DNA of 64,000 nt from Microbispora hainanensis (GTDB lineage: Bacteria; Actinomycetota; Actinomycetes; Streptosporangiales; Streptosporangiaceae). Location of the stretch: positions 1 through 64,000 of the forward strand of contig NZ_VIRM01000047.1 in the NCBI RefSeq assembly GCF_006874475.1, read 5' to 3'. A program made the translations under genes and the position numbers. How positions within the stretch are numbered: the stretch's first letter is position 1; each line of letters begins with the position of its first letter. This document shows, piece after piece, positions 1 to 7,922 of this stretch. Under the pieces are notes generated by a model. The model made no database searches. It worked only from the letters and a program-made list of their open reading frames with translations, and had not been told where the DNA came from.

Positions 1-131
1 TAGCCAGAACGCCAGCCGCTCAAGCAGGAATGTGCAACACTGCCACCGACTCTCTGAGCACGGGCTCGGCATGGTGCCAACCCTGAGAGCCCTAACATCC
101 GGTCATCTCCTGCCGGGTCAGCTCAGGTAGG

Positions 132-938
132 GTGATCTTCCTCCTGTCACGATCTTGCCTAGAGGTTCCCCAGTTGAACGCCCCCTTTGCTAATGACCTT
201 CTTGGCTGGAAGACCAGCAAGAAGGGCCTTGTGCCAAACACTGCCGATACCGACAACGCAGCTTCCATGGAGATCGCGGCTGGGGTGCTCGATGTGCTCC
301 GCGTTCTGCGCGGGGCACCTACCGGAGTGGTGGACCCGAAGAGCGGCCGACCTCTAGAACGCGCCGTCGCAGATCACTTGCGACTAGAACTCCCCAATCA
401 TGATCACTCACGAAAGTGGGACGTACGCGTCGCGCCCGCTTCTATAAGCAGCTTTGTCCAGTACAGCCACCTAAATGAGGTGGACCGCCTCGTCAAGACG
501 AACCCTGAGCTGCGCATCACTCTCGGCCGCGACTACCTCATCAAACCCGACGTCGCGGTGGGCCTCCCAGGCCGGACCGACTTGGACCTGCCGTTCCTCC
601 ATGCCGCGGTGTCCTGCAAGTGGACCATCCGCTCCGATCGCGTTCAGAACATCAGGCATGAGAACAACCAGATGATTCGCCATCGGCGGGAGCGCCTCCC
701 TCACCTGGTCACGGTAACCGCCGAGCCGCTGCCTAGCCGACTAGCTGCCATTGCCCGCGGGACGGGAGAAGTCGATGCCGTCTATCACATCGCCTACGAT
801 GCCCTAGATCAGGTAGTGCGGGAACTAGCTAGCGATGGGCGCATCCAGGCTGACCAGCTAGACGCCTGGAAAGAGTGCATCGGCCTCGGCCGAGTACGTC
901 CGTTCAGCGATCTTGCGCCGACGCTCGCCCGATGGTAA
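132..938 (+). CDS. NgoMIV-type type II restriction endonuclease
   Basis: Predicted type IIF-like restriction enzyme cutting unmodified DNA; NgoMIV, the family's characterised member, cuts GCCGGC. The 268-residue product is close to NgoMIV length. Visible family features are the N-terminal block around residues 32-51 (KGLVPN then IAAGV), KPDVAV at 138-143, and the core SCKWTIRSDR at 161-170, followed by LPHLVTVTAEPLPSRL at 189-204. By analogy with NgoMIV, the metal and catalytic residues would be E76, D140, K163 and E177, and all are present. The GTG start at 132 follows aggtagg. The adjacent C5 methyltransferase and Vsr support an R-M role. Specificity for GCCGGC is inference. Base composition is visibly less GC-rich than the core genes at the right end. 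Confidence 0.93.
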   Translation: MIFLLSRSCLEVPQLNAPFANDLLGWKTSKKGLVPNTADTDNAASMEIAAGVLDVLRVLRGAPTGVVDPKSGRPLERAVADHLRLELPNHDHSRKWDVRVAPASISSFVQYSHLNEVDRLVKTNPELRITLGRDYLIKPDVAVGLPGRTDLDLPFLHAAVSCKWTIRSDRVQNIRHENNQMIRHRRERLPHLVTVTAEPLPSRLAAIARGTGEVDAVYHIAYDALDQVVRELASDGRIQADQLDAWKECIGLGRVRPFSDLAPTLARW

Positions 939-1015
939 GGACGTGCAGGTCGCGCTGGAAGCGCTTGCTATCAAAGCCTCAGGCTTGATCACGTTCCGGA
1001 GTCGCTGCAGTTCTG

Positions 1016-1549
1016 TCAGTCACATGCTCTATCGTCGTCCATGTGTTCGGTCTCAGAGTTCAGCGCAGCAACAACTGTCTCTACAGCAGCTGGCAGGGAC
1101 TCATGTTCCCAGAGACGGACGACCTGCCAGCCAGCCGCCGTCAGCGCAGCATCGGCCGCACGATCGCGCTCGACGTTTCGGCGAAGCTTGGGCGCCCAGT
1201 ACCACTCGTTGGTAGTGGGTTGGCGACCGTGCTCGGGGCACACGTGCCAGAAGCACCCGTCGACGAAAACAGCAAGCTTGCGGCCAGTGAAGACGATGTC
1301 AGGACGCACTCTCACATCGCCGAGATCCAGCCGGAGGTCCTTGCGGTACCGATAGCCGAGCCGATGCAGCGCACTACGCAGAGCTACCTCCGGCTTAGTG
1401 TCCGCCCGGCGATTAGCTCGCATGTTACGAGAACGACCCTCGTTGAGCGGCGCAGGGTACAGGCCCCGCGCGTGAGCCTTCTTACGTGCCTCATCACTCA
1501 TGCTTGCAGACACATCCACAACGGTGAGCACCGACAGTCCTGTCTCCAC
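1016..1549 (-). CDS. vsr: Very short patch repair endonuclease (Vsr)
   Basis: Strand-specific nuclease that nicks at T:G mismatches left when 5-methylcytosine deaminates, protecting the host from mutation at methylated sites. Family landmarks are NMRANRRADTKPE (42-54), RPDIVF with the likely catalytic Asp84, VDGCFWHVCPEH (97-107) containing the zinc-binding His/Cys residues, KLRRNVERD (121-129) and the WE pair near 147. The gene lies between the endonuclease (convergent) and the methyltransferase (divergent, 58 bp away), the classic setting for Vsr. Start is uncertain: GTG at 1549 has no clear Shine-Dalgarno sequence; a GTG at 1531 has aggag-like bases upstream; ATG at 1501 begins MSDEARKK and fits the family length best. 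Confidence 0.93.
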   Translation of the reverse strand: METGLSVLTVVDVSASMSDEARKKAHARGLYPAPLNEGRSRNMRANRRADTKPEVALRSALHRLGYRYRKDLRLDLGDVRVRPDIVFTGRKLAVFVDGCFWHVCPEHGRQPTTNEWYWAPKLRRNVERDRAADAALTAAGWQVVRLWEHESLPAAVETVVAALNSETEHMDDDRACD

Positions 1550-1607
1550 CGTGAAGATACAACTAGTACACGTCCACGTTGTTCCTGAACCCTAGAGGAG
1601 AACCTCC

Positions 1608-2882
1608 GTGGCTCTTGAGGTCGTTGAGATTTGCGCTGGTGCTGGCGGCCAGGCGCTCGGCCTGGAGAAGGCTGGGTTCGAGCACGCACTAGCCGTCGAA
1701 CTGGACGAAAACGCCTCTAACACGCTTCGGCATAACCGCCCCCGTTGGGAAGTAAAGACGGGCGACGTAGCCGACACAAACGTGTGGAAGCCTTCTGAGT
1801 ATGAGGGAGTCGCCCTGCTTGCCGGCGGCGTTCCCTGCCCACCATTCACCATTGCGGGCAAGCAGCTAGGGGCAGGCGACGAACGCGACCTCTTCGCATG
1901 GGCAGTGGAGCTAGCAGGGATAGTTAAGCCGCAAGCGCTGCTCCTAGAGAATGTACGCGGATTAAGCATGCCTCGCTTTGCAGGCTATCGACAGCATGTT
2001 CTAGACCGGCTACGCGAGCTCAACTACGTCGCCGAATGGAAGCTTCTCCATGCTTCCGAATATGGCGTACCCCAACTACGCCCACGATTTGTCCTCGTCG
2101 CACTACAGGAGGAATTCGCCGATTACTTTCACTGGCCAGATCCAGTCGGCAAACCTCCGACGGTCGGCGAAACCCTTTACGACTTGATGGCATCTGACGG
2201 CTGGCGAGGCGCCAAGGCGTGGAGGGAAAAGGCCAACGACATCGCCCCGACGATAGTCGGTGGTTCCAAGAAGCATGGAGGTGCCGACCTTGGGCCCACT
2301 AGGGCCAAACGCGCTTGGGCCGAGATGGGCGTGGACGCCCTAGGCGTGGCTGACACCCCACCGACAGTGCACGACGATCCAGACTTCATGCCAAAGCTGA
2401 CGACCGAGATGGTTGCGCGCATCCAGGGCTGGAACGACGAGGAATTCCCATGGTCCTTCACAGGGAAAAAGACCTCTCGGTATCGGCAGATTGGTAACGC
2501 CTTCCCGCCTCCAGTTGCTGCCGCCGTTGGCGAAGCCATAGCTGCGGCGCTTAAGAAGGAGGCAGGAACGCGTGAACGCAAATGCGACAGGACCCAAGAC
2601 CCGATCTACCGAGTACTGCGCGAAAGCGGCGACTTCATGACCGCTACCCAAATCGTTCGCGAAATTAAACGGGCTCTAGAGCCTGACGAGGCGAAAGAAT
2701 TCAAGCTGGAACAGCATGACTTGGAACGCAGGATCGCCCTTCTCGGGCGGGATTTCGATATCGAGACGAGCAGTAGGGCCGACGCTATCGCCTACAAGCT
2801 AGGCCAGTTCCGCGCCTTTGTTGGCCAGGACGACCACATTCGACATGAGCAGTTTCTGAAGAACAAGGCAAAGATCAGCTAA
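1608..2882 (+). CDS. DNA (cytosine-5-)-methyltransferase
   Basis: Modification enzyme of the R-M island: transfers a methyl group from SAM to C5 of cytosine. C5-MTase motifs appear in order: motif I ICAGAGGQALGLEKAGF (8-24), motif IV GGVPCPPF with nucleophile C77, motif VI ENV (114-116), motif VIII QLRPR (156-160), and motif X QIGNAFPPPV before about residue 310. The variable region between VIII and X is the expected target-recognition domain. About 95 C-terminal residues after motif X are an extra segment resembling a small helical or winged-helix domain (RTQDPIYRVLRESGDFMTATQIV), not needed for catalysis. The GTG start is preceded by gaggag. It divides from vsr and shares the island with the NgoMIV-like enzyme, its presumed cognate. 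Confidence 0.94.
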   Translation: MALEVVEICAGAGGQALGLEKAGFEHALAVELDENASNTLRHNRPRWEVKTGDVADTNVWKPSEYEGVALLAGGVPCPPFTIAGKQLGAGDERDLFAWAVELAGIVKPQALLLENVRGLSMPRFAGYRQHVLDRLRELNYVAEWKLLHASEYGVPQLRPRFVLVALQEEFADYFHWPDPVGKPPTVGETLYDLMASDGWRGAKAWREKANDIAPTIVGGSKKHGGADLGPTRAKRAWAEMGVDALGVADTPPTVHDDPDFMPKLTTEMVARIQGWNDEEFPWSFTGKKTSRYRQIGNAFPPPVAAAVGEAIAAALKKEAGTRERKCDRTQDPIYRVLRESGDFMTATQIVREIKRALEPDEAKEFKLEQHDLERRIALLGRDFDIETSSRADAIAYKLGQFRAFVGQDDHIRHEQFLKNKAKIS

Positions 2883-2988
2883 GAGGAATTCGACGGCTGG
2901 GAGGTCGCATGGTACGCCGGCCCCTCGGAGGTTCTCATGCAGCAAGGGTCCGGCGTTCATGCGTGATGGCGAACTCACTACTATTGCC

Positions 2989-3783
2989 TTAACGGCTGCC
3001 CTGAATCATCGTGCGCAGGGTATGCTTCAGCCGTTCCTGCTCTCCCTCAGATAGTCGGCGAGCTCTATCGTAAGCGGCATCTACCCGGTTTCGTATACGC
3101 TGCCTGGCTTGCAGCCACGACAGCAGAGTTTCTAACTCCGACTTGCGGAAGCGTTTCACCTCCGGGAGAAGTTCGGTGAGCGTTTCAGGAAACCCCAGCT
3201 CATGGCGCAGTGGCTCATTGCAACGTTTGCACTCAGTCTGAAGGTTATCGAGTTCGACCGATCCGCCTAGATCGCGTGCAACACGATGACCAACGGTGAG
3301 AACCGCCTTTGAGTCCGGGTTCTCCGGGTACGGCTCACCGCTCCCCACCCCACACACTACGCAGCGCCAGCCATCCCGATTGAAGATCCGGCGACGGTCT
3401 GCATCGGACACGGCATCGCGCTTGGGCCGTGGCCCTAGGCCCGGATGCCAGCCCTTGGCCTCCAATCGATAGGTTCCGATGGGAAGGGTTCGATCATCGG
3501 TATTTGATGGAATTCGCCAGCCATCTGGCCGAAGCGCTCTAAGACGGCGATTCAGGTGTTCGGCATCGTTAGGGACCTCATCGCCGAGTGCGCGACGTAG
3601 ATCCGCCATCGTGAATGTGTCCCCTTCGTTCACGTTGAACGTCAGCCAAGCAGCAAGCTTCCGCTCATCACCGAACCGCCGACGACTCCCGGGCTGGTAG
3701 CGCAGACGCCACCAAAGCTGCCCATTTGGCGCATAGGCCTCAGCAGGGTAGTCCCGGCTATCGGCCCTGTTCTCCGCAGTCAC
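2989..3783 (-). CDS. HNH endonuclease of the R-M island
   Basis: Predicted HNH-type DNA nuclease. The C-terminal half holds the zinc-ribbon HNH core: RDGWRC (136-141) with C141 and C144, the VGHRVARDLGG stretch with His166, Asn180, then ECKRC giving C185 and C188. The four cysteines would bind a structural zinc and His166/Asn180 form the active site. The first 125 residues (NGQLWWRLRYQPGSRR, then a helix-rich part) do not match a domain I can name and may recognise the target. It lies convergently 106 bp beyond the methyltransferase, so it may be a second restriction nuclease or a methyl-directed one. GTG start; ribosome site weak. Confidence 0.75.
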   Translation of the reverse strand: MTAENRADSRDYPAEAYAPNGQLWWRLRYQPGSRRRFGDERKLAAWLTFNVNEGDTFTMADLRRALGDEVPNDAEHLNRRLRALRPDGWRIPSNTDDRTLPIGTYRLEAKGWHPGLGPRPKRDAVSDADRRRIFNRDGWRCVVCGVGSGEPYPENPDSKAVLTVGHRVARDLGGSVELDNLQTECKRCNEPLRHELGFPETLTELLPEVKRFRKSELETLLSWLQARQRIRNRVDAAYDRARRLSEGEQERLKHTLRTMIQGSR

Positions 3784-3793
3784 ACCACAATGT

Positions 3794-4171
3794 CTAGTCT
3801 GTCCGGACTGTCAGCACAAATCTGCATGCGACACATCGGGCGCCCGTTTCCCTTTCAGACGCGTTGATGCTGGTCAAGCACATCCACCAATCCGAAGGGA
3901 GCTTGAGGTGATGGCCGAGGAGGCTACATACCTGGCGGAGCGTCGCCGATAGTTCGTGAGTGGCCAGATCGGCGGCCTGACGCAACAAGAACATGTCCTT
4001 GTCGCGACGCGCCGAGCCGGGAGCAGTACCGAGCAGCAGGTCCAACTCCCAGTAGTCCACGCCTAACCTCAAGTAGGCGGTGGCTCGCGGCATGTCGATG
4101 TATCCCTGGCTGCTATAACCAGCGTCACCAAAAAGGCGTCGTCGTATCTGTACGGCCTGCGGGAGGGTCAA
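3794..4171 (-). CDS. Hypothetical protein downstream of 2H phosphoesterase
   Basis: An open frame of about 125 residues with coding-like composition (QIRRRLFGDAGYSSQGYIDM, then LRLGVDYWELDLLLG) and no family I recognise. The best start is TTG at 4171, four bases after the stop of the 2H phosphoesterase gene, with gagg just upstream, which suggests translational coupling. The frame stays open upstream through the phosphoesterase gene in another phase, but that part reads as a shadow. The C-terminal tail contains two cysteines (GARCVAC). It may be the third gene of the regulator operon or a degraded remnant; it abuts the R-M island on its 3' side. Confidence 0.5.
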   Translation of the reverse strand: MTLPQAVQIRRRLFGDAGYSSQGYIDMPRATAYLRLGVDYWELDLLLGTAPGSARRDKDMFLLRQAADLATHELSATLRQVCSLLGHHLKLPSDWWMCLTSINASERETGARCVACRFVLTVRTD

Positions 4172-4175
4172 GGCC

Positions 4176-4823
4176 TCATTCCGTCTTTGCCTCCTGGCGC
4201 GCTGCCCCGAATAGCACGTCTGCCAGCGGATGCCAGTTCCAGAGGTGTTCAGGGCCATCCTGAAGGACCAGGCTGATGTGGTCGATCGTGACATCGCAGT
4301 CGGGTAGGTGACGGCCCAGGGCGGTGATGACGGGCTCGGCGGGCTGCTCCGCACTGCTGTAGGCGACCGTGACGTGAGGTGCCCAGGGATTGGTGTCCAA
4401 GGTGCCGTCATGGCCCACAGCAGCGCGGGTGGCGGCCCGTACGGCGTCGAGCATCGGTGCCAGGGCCTCTGCGGGACGTACCGCCAAGGCGATGGCTTCG
4501 GGGTGGTAGAGCACGCGGCCGAGTGTCACGGTGACCGGCTGCACGTCCGCCAGGCGTTTCCGAGCTTCCGCGATCAGCGCCATGAGCTGCTCCTCCGTGA
4601 CCTCGTCCGTAAGGCCGACGACGAGGGTCGTCAGGTGCAGCCATTCGTGCGGCACTGGGTCCAGCCCGCCGATTCCGGCCAGGCGTCGATGGGCCTCGCT
4701 CGCTATCGCCCGAACCTCCGGGTGATCGCGAAATAGAACATGCCAGTAGATCCGGCCCTTCCCTGAGGGGAGCATTTCCCGCCTCCCCCAGCGGTCGGCC
4801 ATGAACTTCGGCAAAGGGCTCAC
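4176..4823 (-). CDS. 2'-5' RNA ligase family protein (2H phosphoesterase)
   Basis: 215-residue member of the 2H phosphoesterase superfamily, which cleaves or forms 2'-5' or 2',3'-cyclic phosphodiester bonds in RNA or nucleotides. Both signature motifs are visible: HLT at 63-65 (HLTTLVVG) and HVT at 150-152 (HVTVAY), roughly 87 residues apart as in the family. The GTG start at 4823 overlaps the upstream regulator's TGA as GTGA, with a gggagg ribosome site, so the two are translationally coupled. Its substrate is unknown; the tight pairing with an XRE-TPR regulator suggests a role in a regulatory or stress response rather than housekeeping RNA repair. Confidence 0.85.
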   Translation of the reverse strand: MSPLPKFMADRWGRREMLPSGKGRIYWHVLFRDHPEVRAIASEAHRRLAGIGGLDPVPHEWLHLTTLVVGLTDEVTEEQLMALIAEARKRLADVQPVTVTLGRVLYHPEAIALAVRPAEALAPMLDAVRAATRAAVGHDGTLDTNPWAPHVTVAYSSAEQPAEPVITALGRHLPDCDVTIDHISLVLQDGPEHLWNWHPLADVLFGAARQEAKTE

Positions 4824-6070
4824 GCGCCCTCCCCAGCACCGACCGCCGACAGGGCGGCAGAGGTGAAGTCGCGGATCTGCTCCCGGAGGGTCACTGCGAC
4901 GTCGGAGCCTTGGAAGCGCCGGTCGTCCAACCGCGCGTCCAGTTCCACGAGGTAGTTCGTCACTGTGGACATACGGAACTCCGGCGGCATGCTCATCACG
5001 GGCGCGATCTGCTCGGCAGCGCCGTGAAGATCGCCCATCATCGCGTACGCGTTGGCTGCGCCGAACCTGATCTGCGCCCAGGTCGCAGGGACGCGCGGAT
5101 CGCCTGACGCCCACGCTGCTTCCGCCTGGCGAGCGGCGTGGAGAGCTTCTTCCGGATTGGCGGCCTGCAGAGCGACCGAGAGCGCGTACAACGCCTGCCG
5201 CGGGCGCGGGCACGACCAGGGCGAGATGCCGGAGTCCTGGGTGAGCCGGGCCTCGGCGGCCTCGTCGGCACGCCGGAGGGCTTCCCGCGCCCGTTCCTTG
5301 TCCCCGAGCAGACCTGCGGCGTTGGCCTCCTGGCTTGCCAGCAGGACGCGAAGCTGGGTCGGCGGGCTGCACTCGTACCCACGGCGTGCCAGGTCAGCCG
5401 ACGCGGCGAGCCGGCCCCGCCATCGTTCGGTCTTCGCCTGGGCGCTGAGCGTGGCGGCCGGGCTTGCGCCGGCTTCCTCGGCACACATGGCAGCGGCCGT
5501 GCCGTAAGTCATGGCGACAGCGTTGCGGTGCAGGTCCCCGAGGAGGATGCAGGCGTGGGCCAGAAGTTCGGCCTCGATGCGGAGCAGTTCGCGGGTTTGG
5601 CGAAGCCTCTGCCTGCCACCGGACAACAGTGCGCGAGCGTTCCGTTCGAGGCGGACGACATCAGACAGCACCCGCGCGGGAGGAACGTGGGCGTGGCTCT
5701 CACCGAGGCGTCGCGCCTCCTCCGCGAGCATGCCGATCGTGCCGTCCCCGACGTTGGTCTGCTCGATCCAGGCGACGAAGTCGATGACATCGTCCTCGCG
5801 CGTCGGAGCGGCAACCGGTTCTCCGAACAGCTCGGCCTCGGTGAGCCCGAAGGCTCGGACGTACAGCACGCGATAGGGGTCGCCGGGGCGGTTGTGCCCG
5901 GCCTCGTACGCCTTGATGCGGCGGATCATCGTCTCCCGCGACGGCAGGCGAGGACGGATGCCCTCGTCGGCGGCCTCGACCAGACGGCGAGCCATCTCAC
6001 GCTGGCTCCACAACCTGTTGCGCCGCTCGGCCCGCAGCCGTACGGCCCATGCGGGTAGGTCGTCGCTCAT
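4820..6070 (-). CDS. XRE-family regulator with TPR-like repeats
   Basis: 416-residue DNA-binding regulator. The N-terminus carries a Cro/CI-type helix-turn-helix (about residues 8-75: LRAERRNRLWSQREMARRLVEAA, written here only in part, then MIRRIKAYEAGHNRPGDPYR). The remainder is alpha-helical with repeated Ala/Leu-rich hairpins such as ALRRADEAAEARL and HAARQAEAAW, matching the TPR-like sensor region of the many actinobacterial XRE regulators of this size. It heads a leftward operon with the 2H phosphoesterase (4-bp overlap) and diverges from the small genes at 6226-7490, one of which is a DUF397 protein, the usual partner of such regulators. The ligand is unknown. Confidence 0.85.
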   Translation of the reverse strand: MSDDLPAWAVRLRAERRNRLWSQREMARRLVEAADEGIRPRLPSRETMIRRIKAYEAGHNRPGDPYRVLYVRAFGLTEAELFGEPVAAPTREDDVIDFVAWIEQTNVGDGTIGMLAEEARRLGESHAHVPPARVLSDVVRLERNARALLSGGRQRLRQTRELLRIEAELLAHACILLGDLHRNAVAMTYGTAAAMCAEEAGASPAATLSAQAKTERWRGRLAASADLARRGYECSPPTQLRVLLASQEANAAGLLGDKERAREALRRADEAAEARLTQDSGISPWSCPRPRQALYALSVALQAANPEEALHAARQAEAAWASGDPRVPATWAQIRFGAANAYAMMGDLHGAAEQIAPVMSMPPEFRMSTVTNYLVELDARLDDRRFQGSDVAVTLREQIRDFTSAALSAVGAGEGA

Positions 6071-6225
6071 CGCCTGCCCCTTCGCTCGGACCGGGGGGTG
6101 ATCCCTGGGCGCCCTCAGTTTCCCTCATCCGCACCTGTGCCGGAAGGGTTACGCAGCGCTGTCATAGCAGGTGAAACGGAACGGAGTCCAGGCCCTACAA
6201 GGATTCAGGAATCGAGGTCCGAGCT

Positions 6226-6435
6226 GTGACAGACCGGAAGGGCACCGCGCCGACCGAGGGCTGGCGGGTGATGACGAGCGATCGTGGACGGCTGTGGGCG
6301 ACTCGCGAGCGGCCATTCCCCGCCGCAGCCGAAGAGGCGGGGGCCGCCCGGACCGTCGACGGCGACGACCTGACCGAGCTCTGCCGGGTCATCGCCGAGC
6401 AGGAGAGCCTGGCCGCCCTTGCCTCGGCCTCTTGA
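6226..6435 (+). CDS. Small hypothetical protein divergent from XRE regulator
   Basis: A 69-residue protein starting at GTG 6226 with gagg 8 bases upstream (gaggtccgagct). It is hydrophilic, has no cysteines, and reads MTDRKGTAPTEGWRVM then ELCRVIAEQESL. I cannot assign a domain. It is the first of four short co-directional genes reading away from the XRE regulator, an arrangement common in actinobacterial regulator/DUF397 clusters. Codon use is normal for the region. Confidence 0.6.
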   Translation: MTDRKGTAPTEGWRVMTSDRGRLWATRERPFPAAAEEAGAARTVDGDDLTELCRVIAEQESLAALASAS

Positions 6436-6493
6436 CAGCTGTCCCGGGCTGCATCTGGTGCCCGCGCAACCAGGGCAGGTCGCGCTGCGGTGG

Positions 6494-6712
6494 ATGACTG
6501 AGACCAGGCGCACTACCCGGGTCCGGGTCGTGGCCCACACCTGCGACCACTGCTCGCCGCTGGCGTACGAACTGTGCGCGTCCGGCGGGCTGCTGTTCGT
6601 CCGCCGTACGGACCGAACCGACAGAACGCCGGAAGTCCGCGAGACCGAGCGCCTGCCCGACGCCCGGGCGCGCCGGGTGTGGCTGGACCTGCTACGCGGC
6701 CGCGCCCGATGA
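6494..6712 (+). CDS. Small hypothetical protein with CxxC-like pair
   Basis: A 72-residue product (ATG 6494; a GTG at 6458 would add 12 residues). It contains HTCDHCSPLAYELCASGGLLF, here given in part, that is a CDHC pair, followed by FVRRTDRTDR and a conserved-looking end RLPDARARRVWLDLL. The cysteine pair could bind metal but no ribbon partner is visible. It lies between the 69-aa protein and the DUF397 gene in the same direction, so co-transcription with both is likely. No function can be assigned. Confidence 0.6.
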   Translation: MTETRRTTRVRVVAHTCDHCSPLAYELCASGGLLFVRRTDRTDRTPEVRETERLPDARARRVWLDLLRGRAR

Positions 6713-6796
6713 AGGCAAGCCCGGTGACGACGGGCCCTATGAAGACGCCCGCCCGGCGAACCGTACGAGGCGGGACCACCAACAGGAAGGAACCCG

Positions 6797-7009
6797 ATGG
6801 ACCTGTACGACCGCGACCTCGCCGGAGTGCGCTTCCGGCGGCTGTGCGGCGGCAACCAGCAGGAGGAGGACATGGAGTCCTGCGTCGAACTGGCCCCGAT
6901 TCCGGGCGAGGCGGACGCCTTCGCCCTGCGTGACAGCAAGAACCCGGATGCCGGGACTCTCCGGTTCACCGGTGCCGAGCTTCGCGCGGCCGGCCTGACC
7001 ACACTGTAG
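6797..7009 (+). CDS. DUF397 domain-containing protein
   Basis: A 70-residue protein of the DUF397 family: the signature runs from CGGNQQEEDMESCVELA to ALRDSKNPDAGTLRFTGAE, ending at residue 70. DUF397 proteins are usually encoded beside XRE regulators in actinomycetes and are thought to modulate them (established context; mechanism unsettled). The start is ATG with aaggaa upstream. It is followed within 10 bases by a strong hairpin, so the transcript of the small-gene group probably ends or is attenuated there. Confidence 0.85.
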   Translation: MDLYDRDLAGVRFRRLCGGNQQEEDMESCVELAPIPGEADAFALRDSKNPDAGTLRFTGAELRAAGLTTL

Positions 7010-7018
7010 GAGCACGGC

Positions 7019-7049
7019 GGCCCCTGCCCGCTCGCACCAGGCAGGGGCC
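7019..7049 (+). terminator. Hairpin terminator or attenuator after DUF397 gene
   Basis: Perfect 10-bp inverted repeat GGCCCCTGCC / GGCAGGGGCC with an 11-base loop, just after the DUF397 stop codon. There is no U-tract, which is normal for high-GC actinobacterial terminators. It may also attenuate transcription into the gene at 7071. Confidence 0.7.
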
Positions 7050-7070
7050 ACCCCCACTGTACGGAGCGTC

Positions 7071-7490
7071 ATGCACCTGCACTGCTATGTGTGGAGCGGC
7101 ATCGGGGAAGAGCTGCGCAACGAGGCCGAGCGGCGACCGCCGCTGCCGCCCGCCGACCCCGGTCCGTTCACGAGCTCCCCGCTGCCGCCGATGCGTACGT
7201 GCGACTGGCTGCTGAAGCCGGCCCGCCGGATCGACGCCTCTCCGGCCACTCACGACGACGCGCTCACGTGGCTGGCGGAGCGCCACCGGTCGATGGAGAG
7301 CTCCTTCCTCCGCCCGGCCGACGAGGCCCGGATCGGGCTCGACGTACGGCTGCGCAACGCCCGCGAGGCACTCGCTGGCGGCGTCGACGTGCAGTGGGGC
7401 ATCTGGCTGAGCGGCGGCCGGTTCCTCACGTGCGGCGTGGTGTGCTGCTCCCCCAACCGCCACGCCGCCTACCGCTGCCCCACCTCCTGA
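7071..7490 (+). CDS. Hypothetical protein
   Basis: 139-residue protein starting at ATG 7071 with ggag 6 bases upstream. It begins MHLHCYVWSGIGEELRNEAE, has a proline-rich segment at about 22-42, a central helix-rich part with many Arg, and a short C-terminal VQWGIWLSGGRFLTCG block with nearby cysteines (VVCCSP). I recognise no family. It sits after the DUF397 hairpin and converges on the toxin gene. It may belong to the XRE/DUF397 locus. Confidence 0.6.
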   Translation: MHLHCYVWSGIGEELRNEAERRPPLPPADPGPFTSSPLPPMRTCDWLLKPARRIDASPATHDDALTWLAERHRSMESSFLRPADEARIGLDVRLRNAREALAGGVDVQWGIWLSGGRFLTCGVVCCSPNRHAAYRCPTS

Positions 7491-7496
7491 ACCGGC

Positions 7497-7922
7497 CTAC
7501 GAGCCTTCCGACCAGAAGATCTGAAGACGAGCAAGCGCCTCATCTCGCGACATGCGGCCGACCTCGGCGTCGGTCAGCCCGGCTCGATGGATGAGGAGAT
7601 AGACCAGGTCTGCGGGCAGCGCCTCAGCCGGCGCTTGAGGGCCTCCCCGGTCAGGCACGATCCCGTCCCGGACGCAGCCCCAGAACTCCTCCTCGGAGAC
7701 CTGGAGCTGATCTCGCAGGATATGAGCCCAAAGGCTGGGCCCGTATGTCGTGCGGTCAGGTGGATGTGAAATTCGCGTCCGCAGGACGCCGCCCGCAGGG
7801 AGGTCGAACTCGTACGTGACGTGGTGCGTGCCCGTCCGTCCCCTGGCGTCCCGGATTCGCCGCCAGCCTTCGTTCTTGCAGAAACGCTCGTGATCTTCCC
7901 GGGTCGGCTGCGGCCACGTCAT
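7497..7922 (-). CDS. HicA-like toxin (cytotoxic translational repressor family)
   Basis: 141-residue protein of the actinobacterial group usually annotated as cytotoxic translational repressor of toxin-antitoxin systems. It begins MTWPQPTREDHERFCKNE and contains the RTGTHHVTYEF segment with paired histidines at about 33-34, then RTRISHPPDRTTYG and WAHILRDQLQVSEEEFWGC. The double His in a GTHH context recalls the catalytic His of HicA mRNA interferases. The start overlaps the upstream antitoxin's stop as ATGA, giving coupled translation. The C-terminal third (about 95-141) is an extra helical segment compared with the small HicA proteins. Confidence 0.75.
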   Translation of the reverse strand: MTWPQPTREDHERFCKNEGWRRIRDARGRTGTHHVTYEFDLPAGGVLRTRISHPPDRTTYGPSLWAHILRDQLQVSEEEFWGCVRDGIVPDRGGPQAPAEALPADLVYLLIHRAGLTDAEVGRMSRDEALARLQIFWSEGS

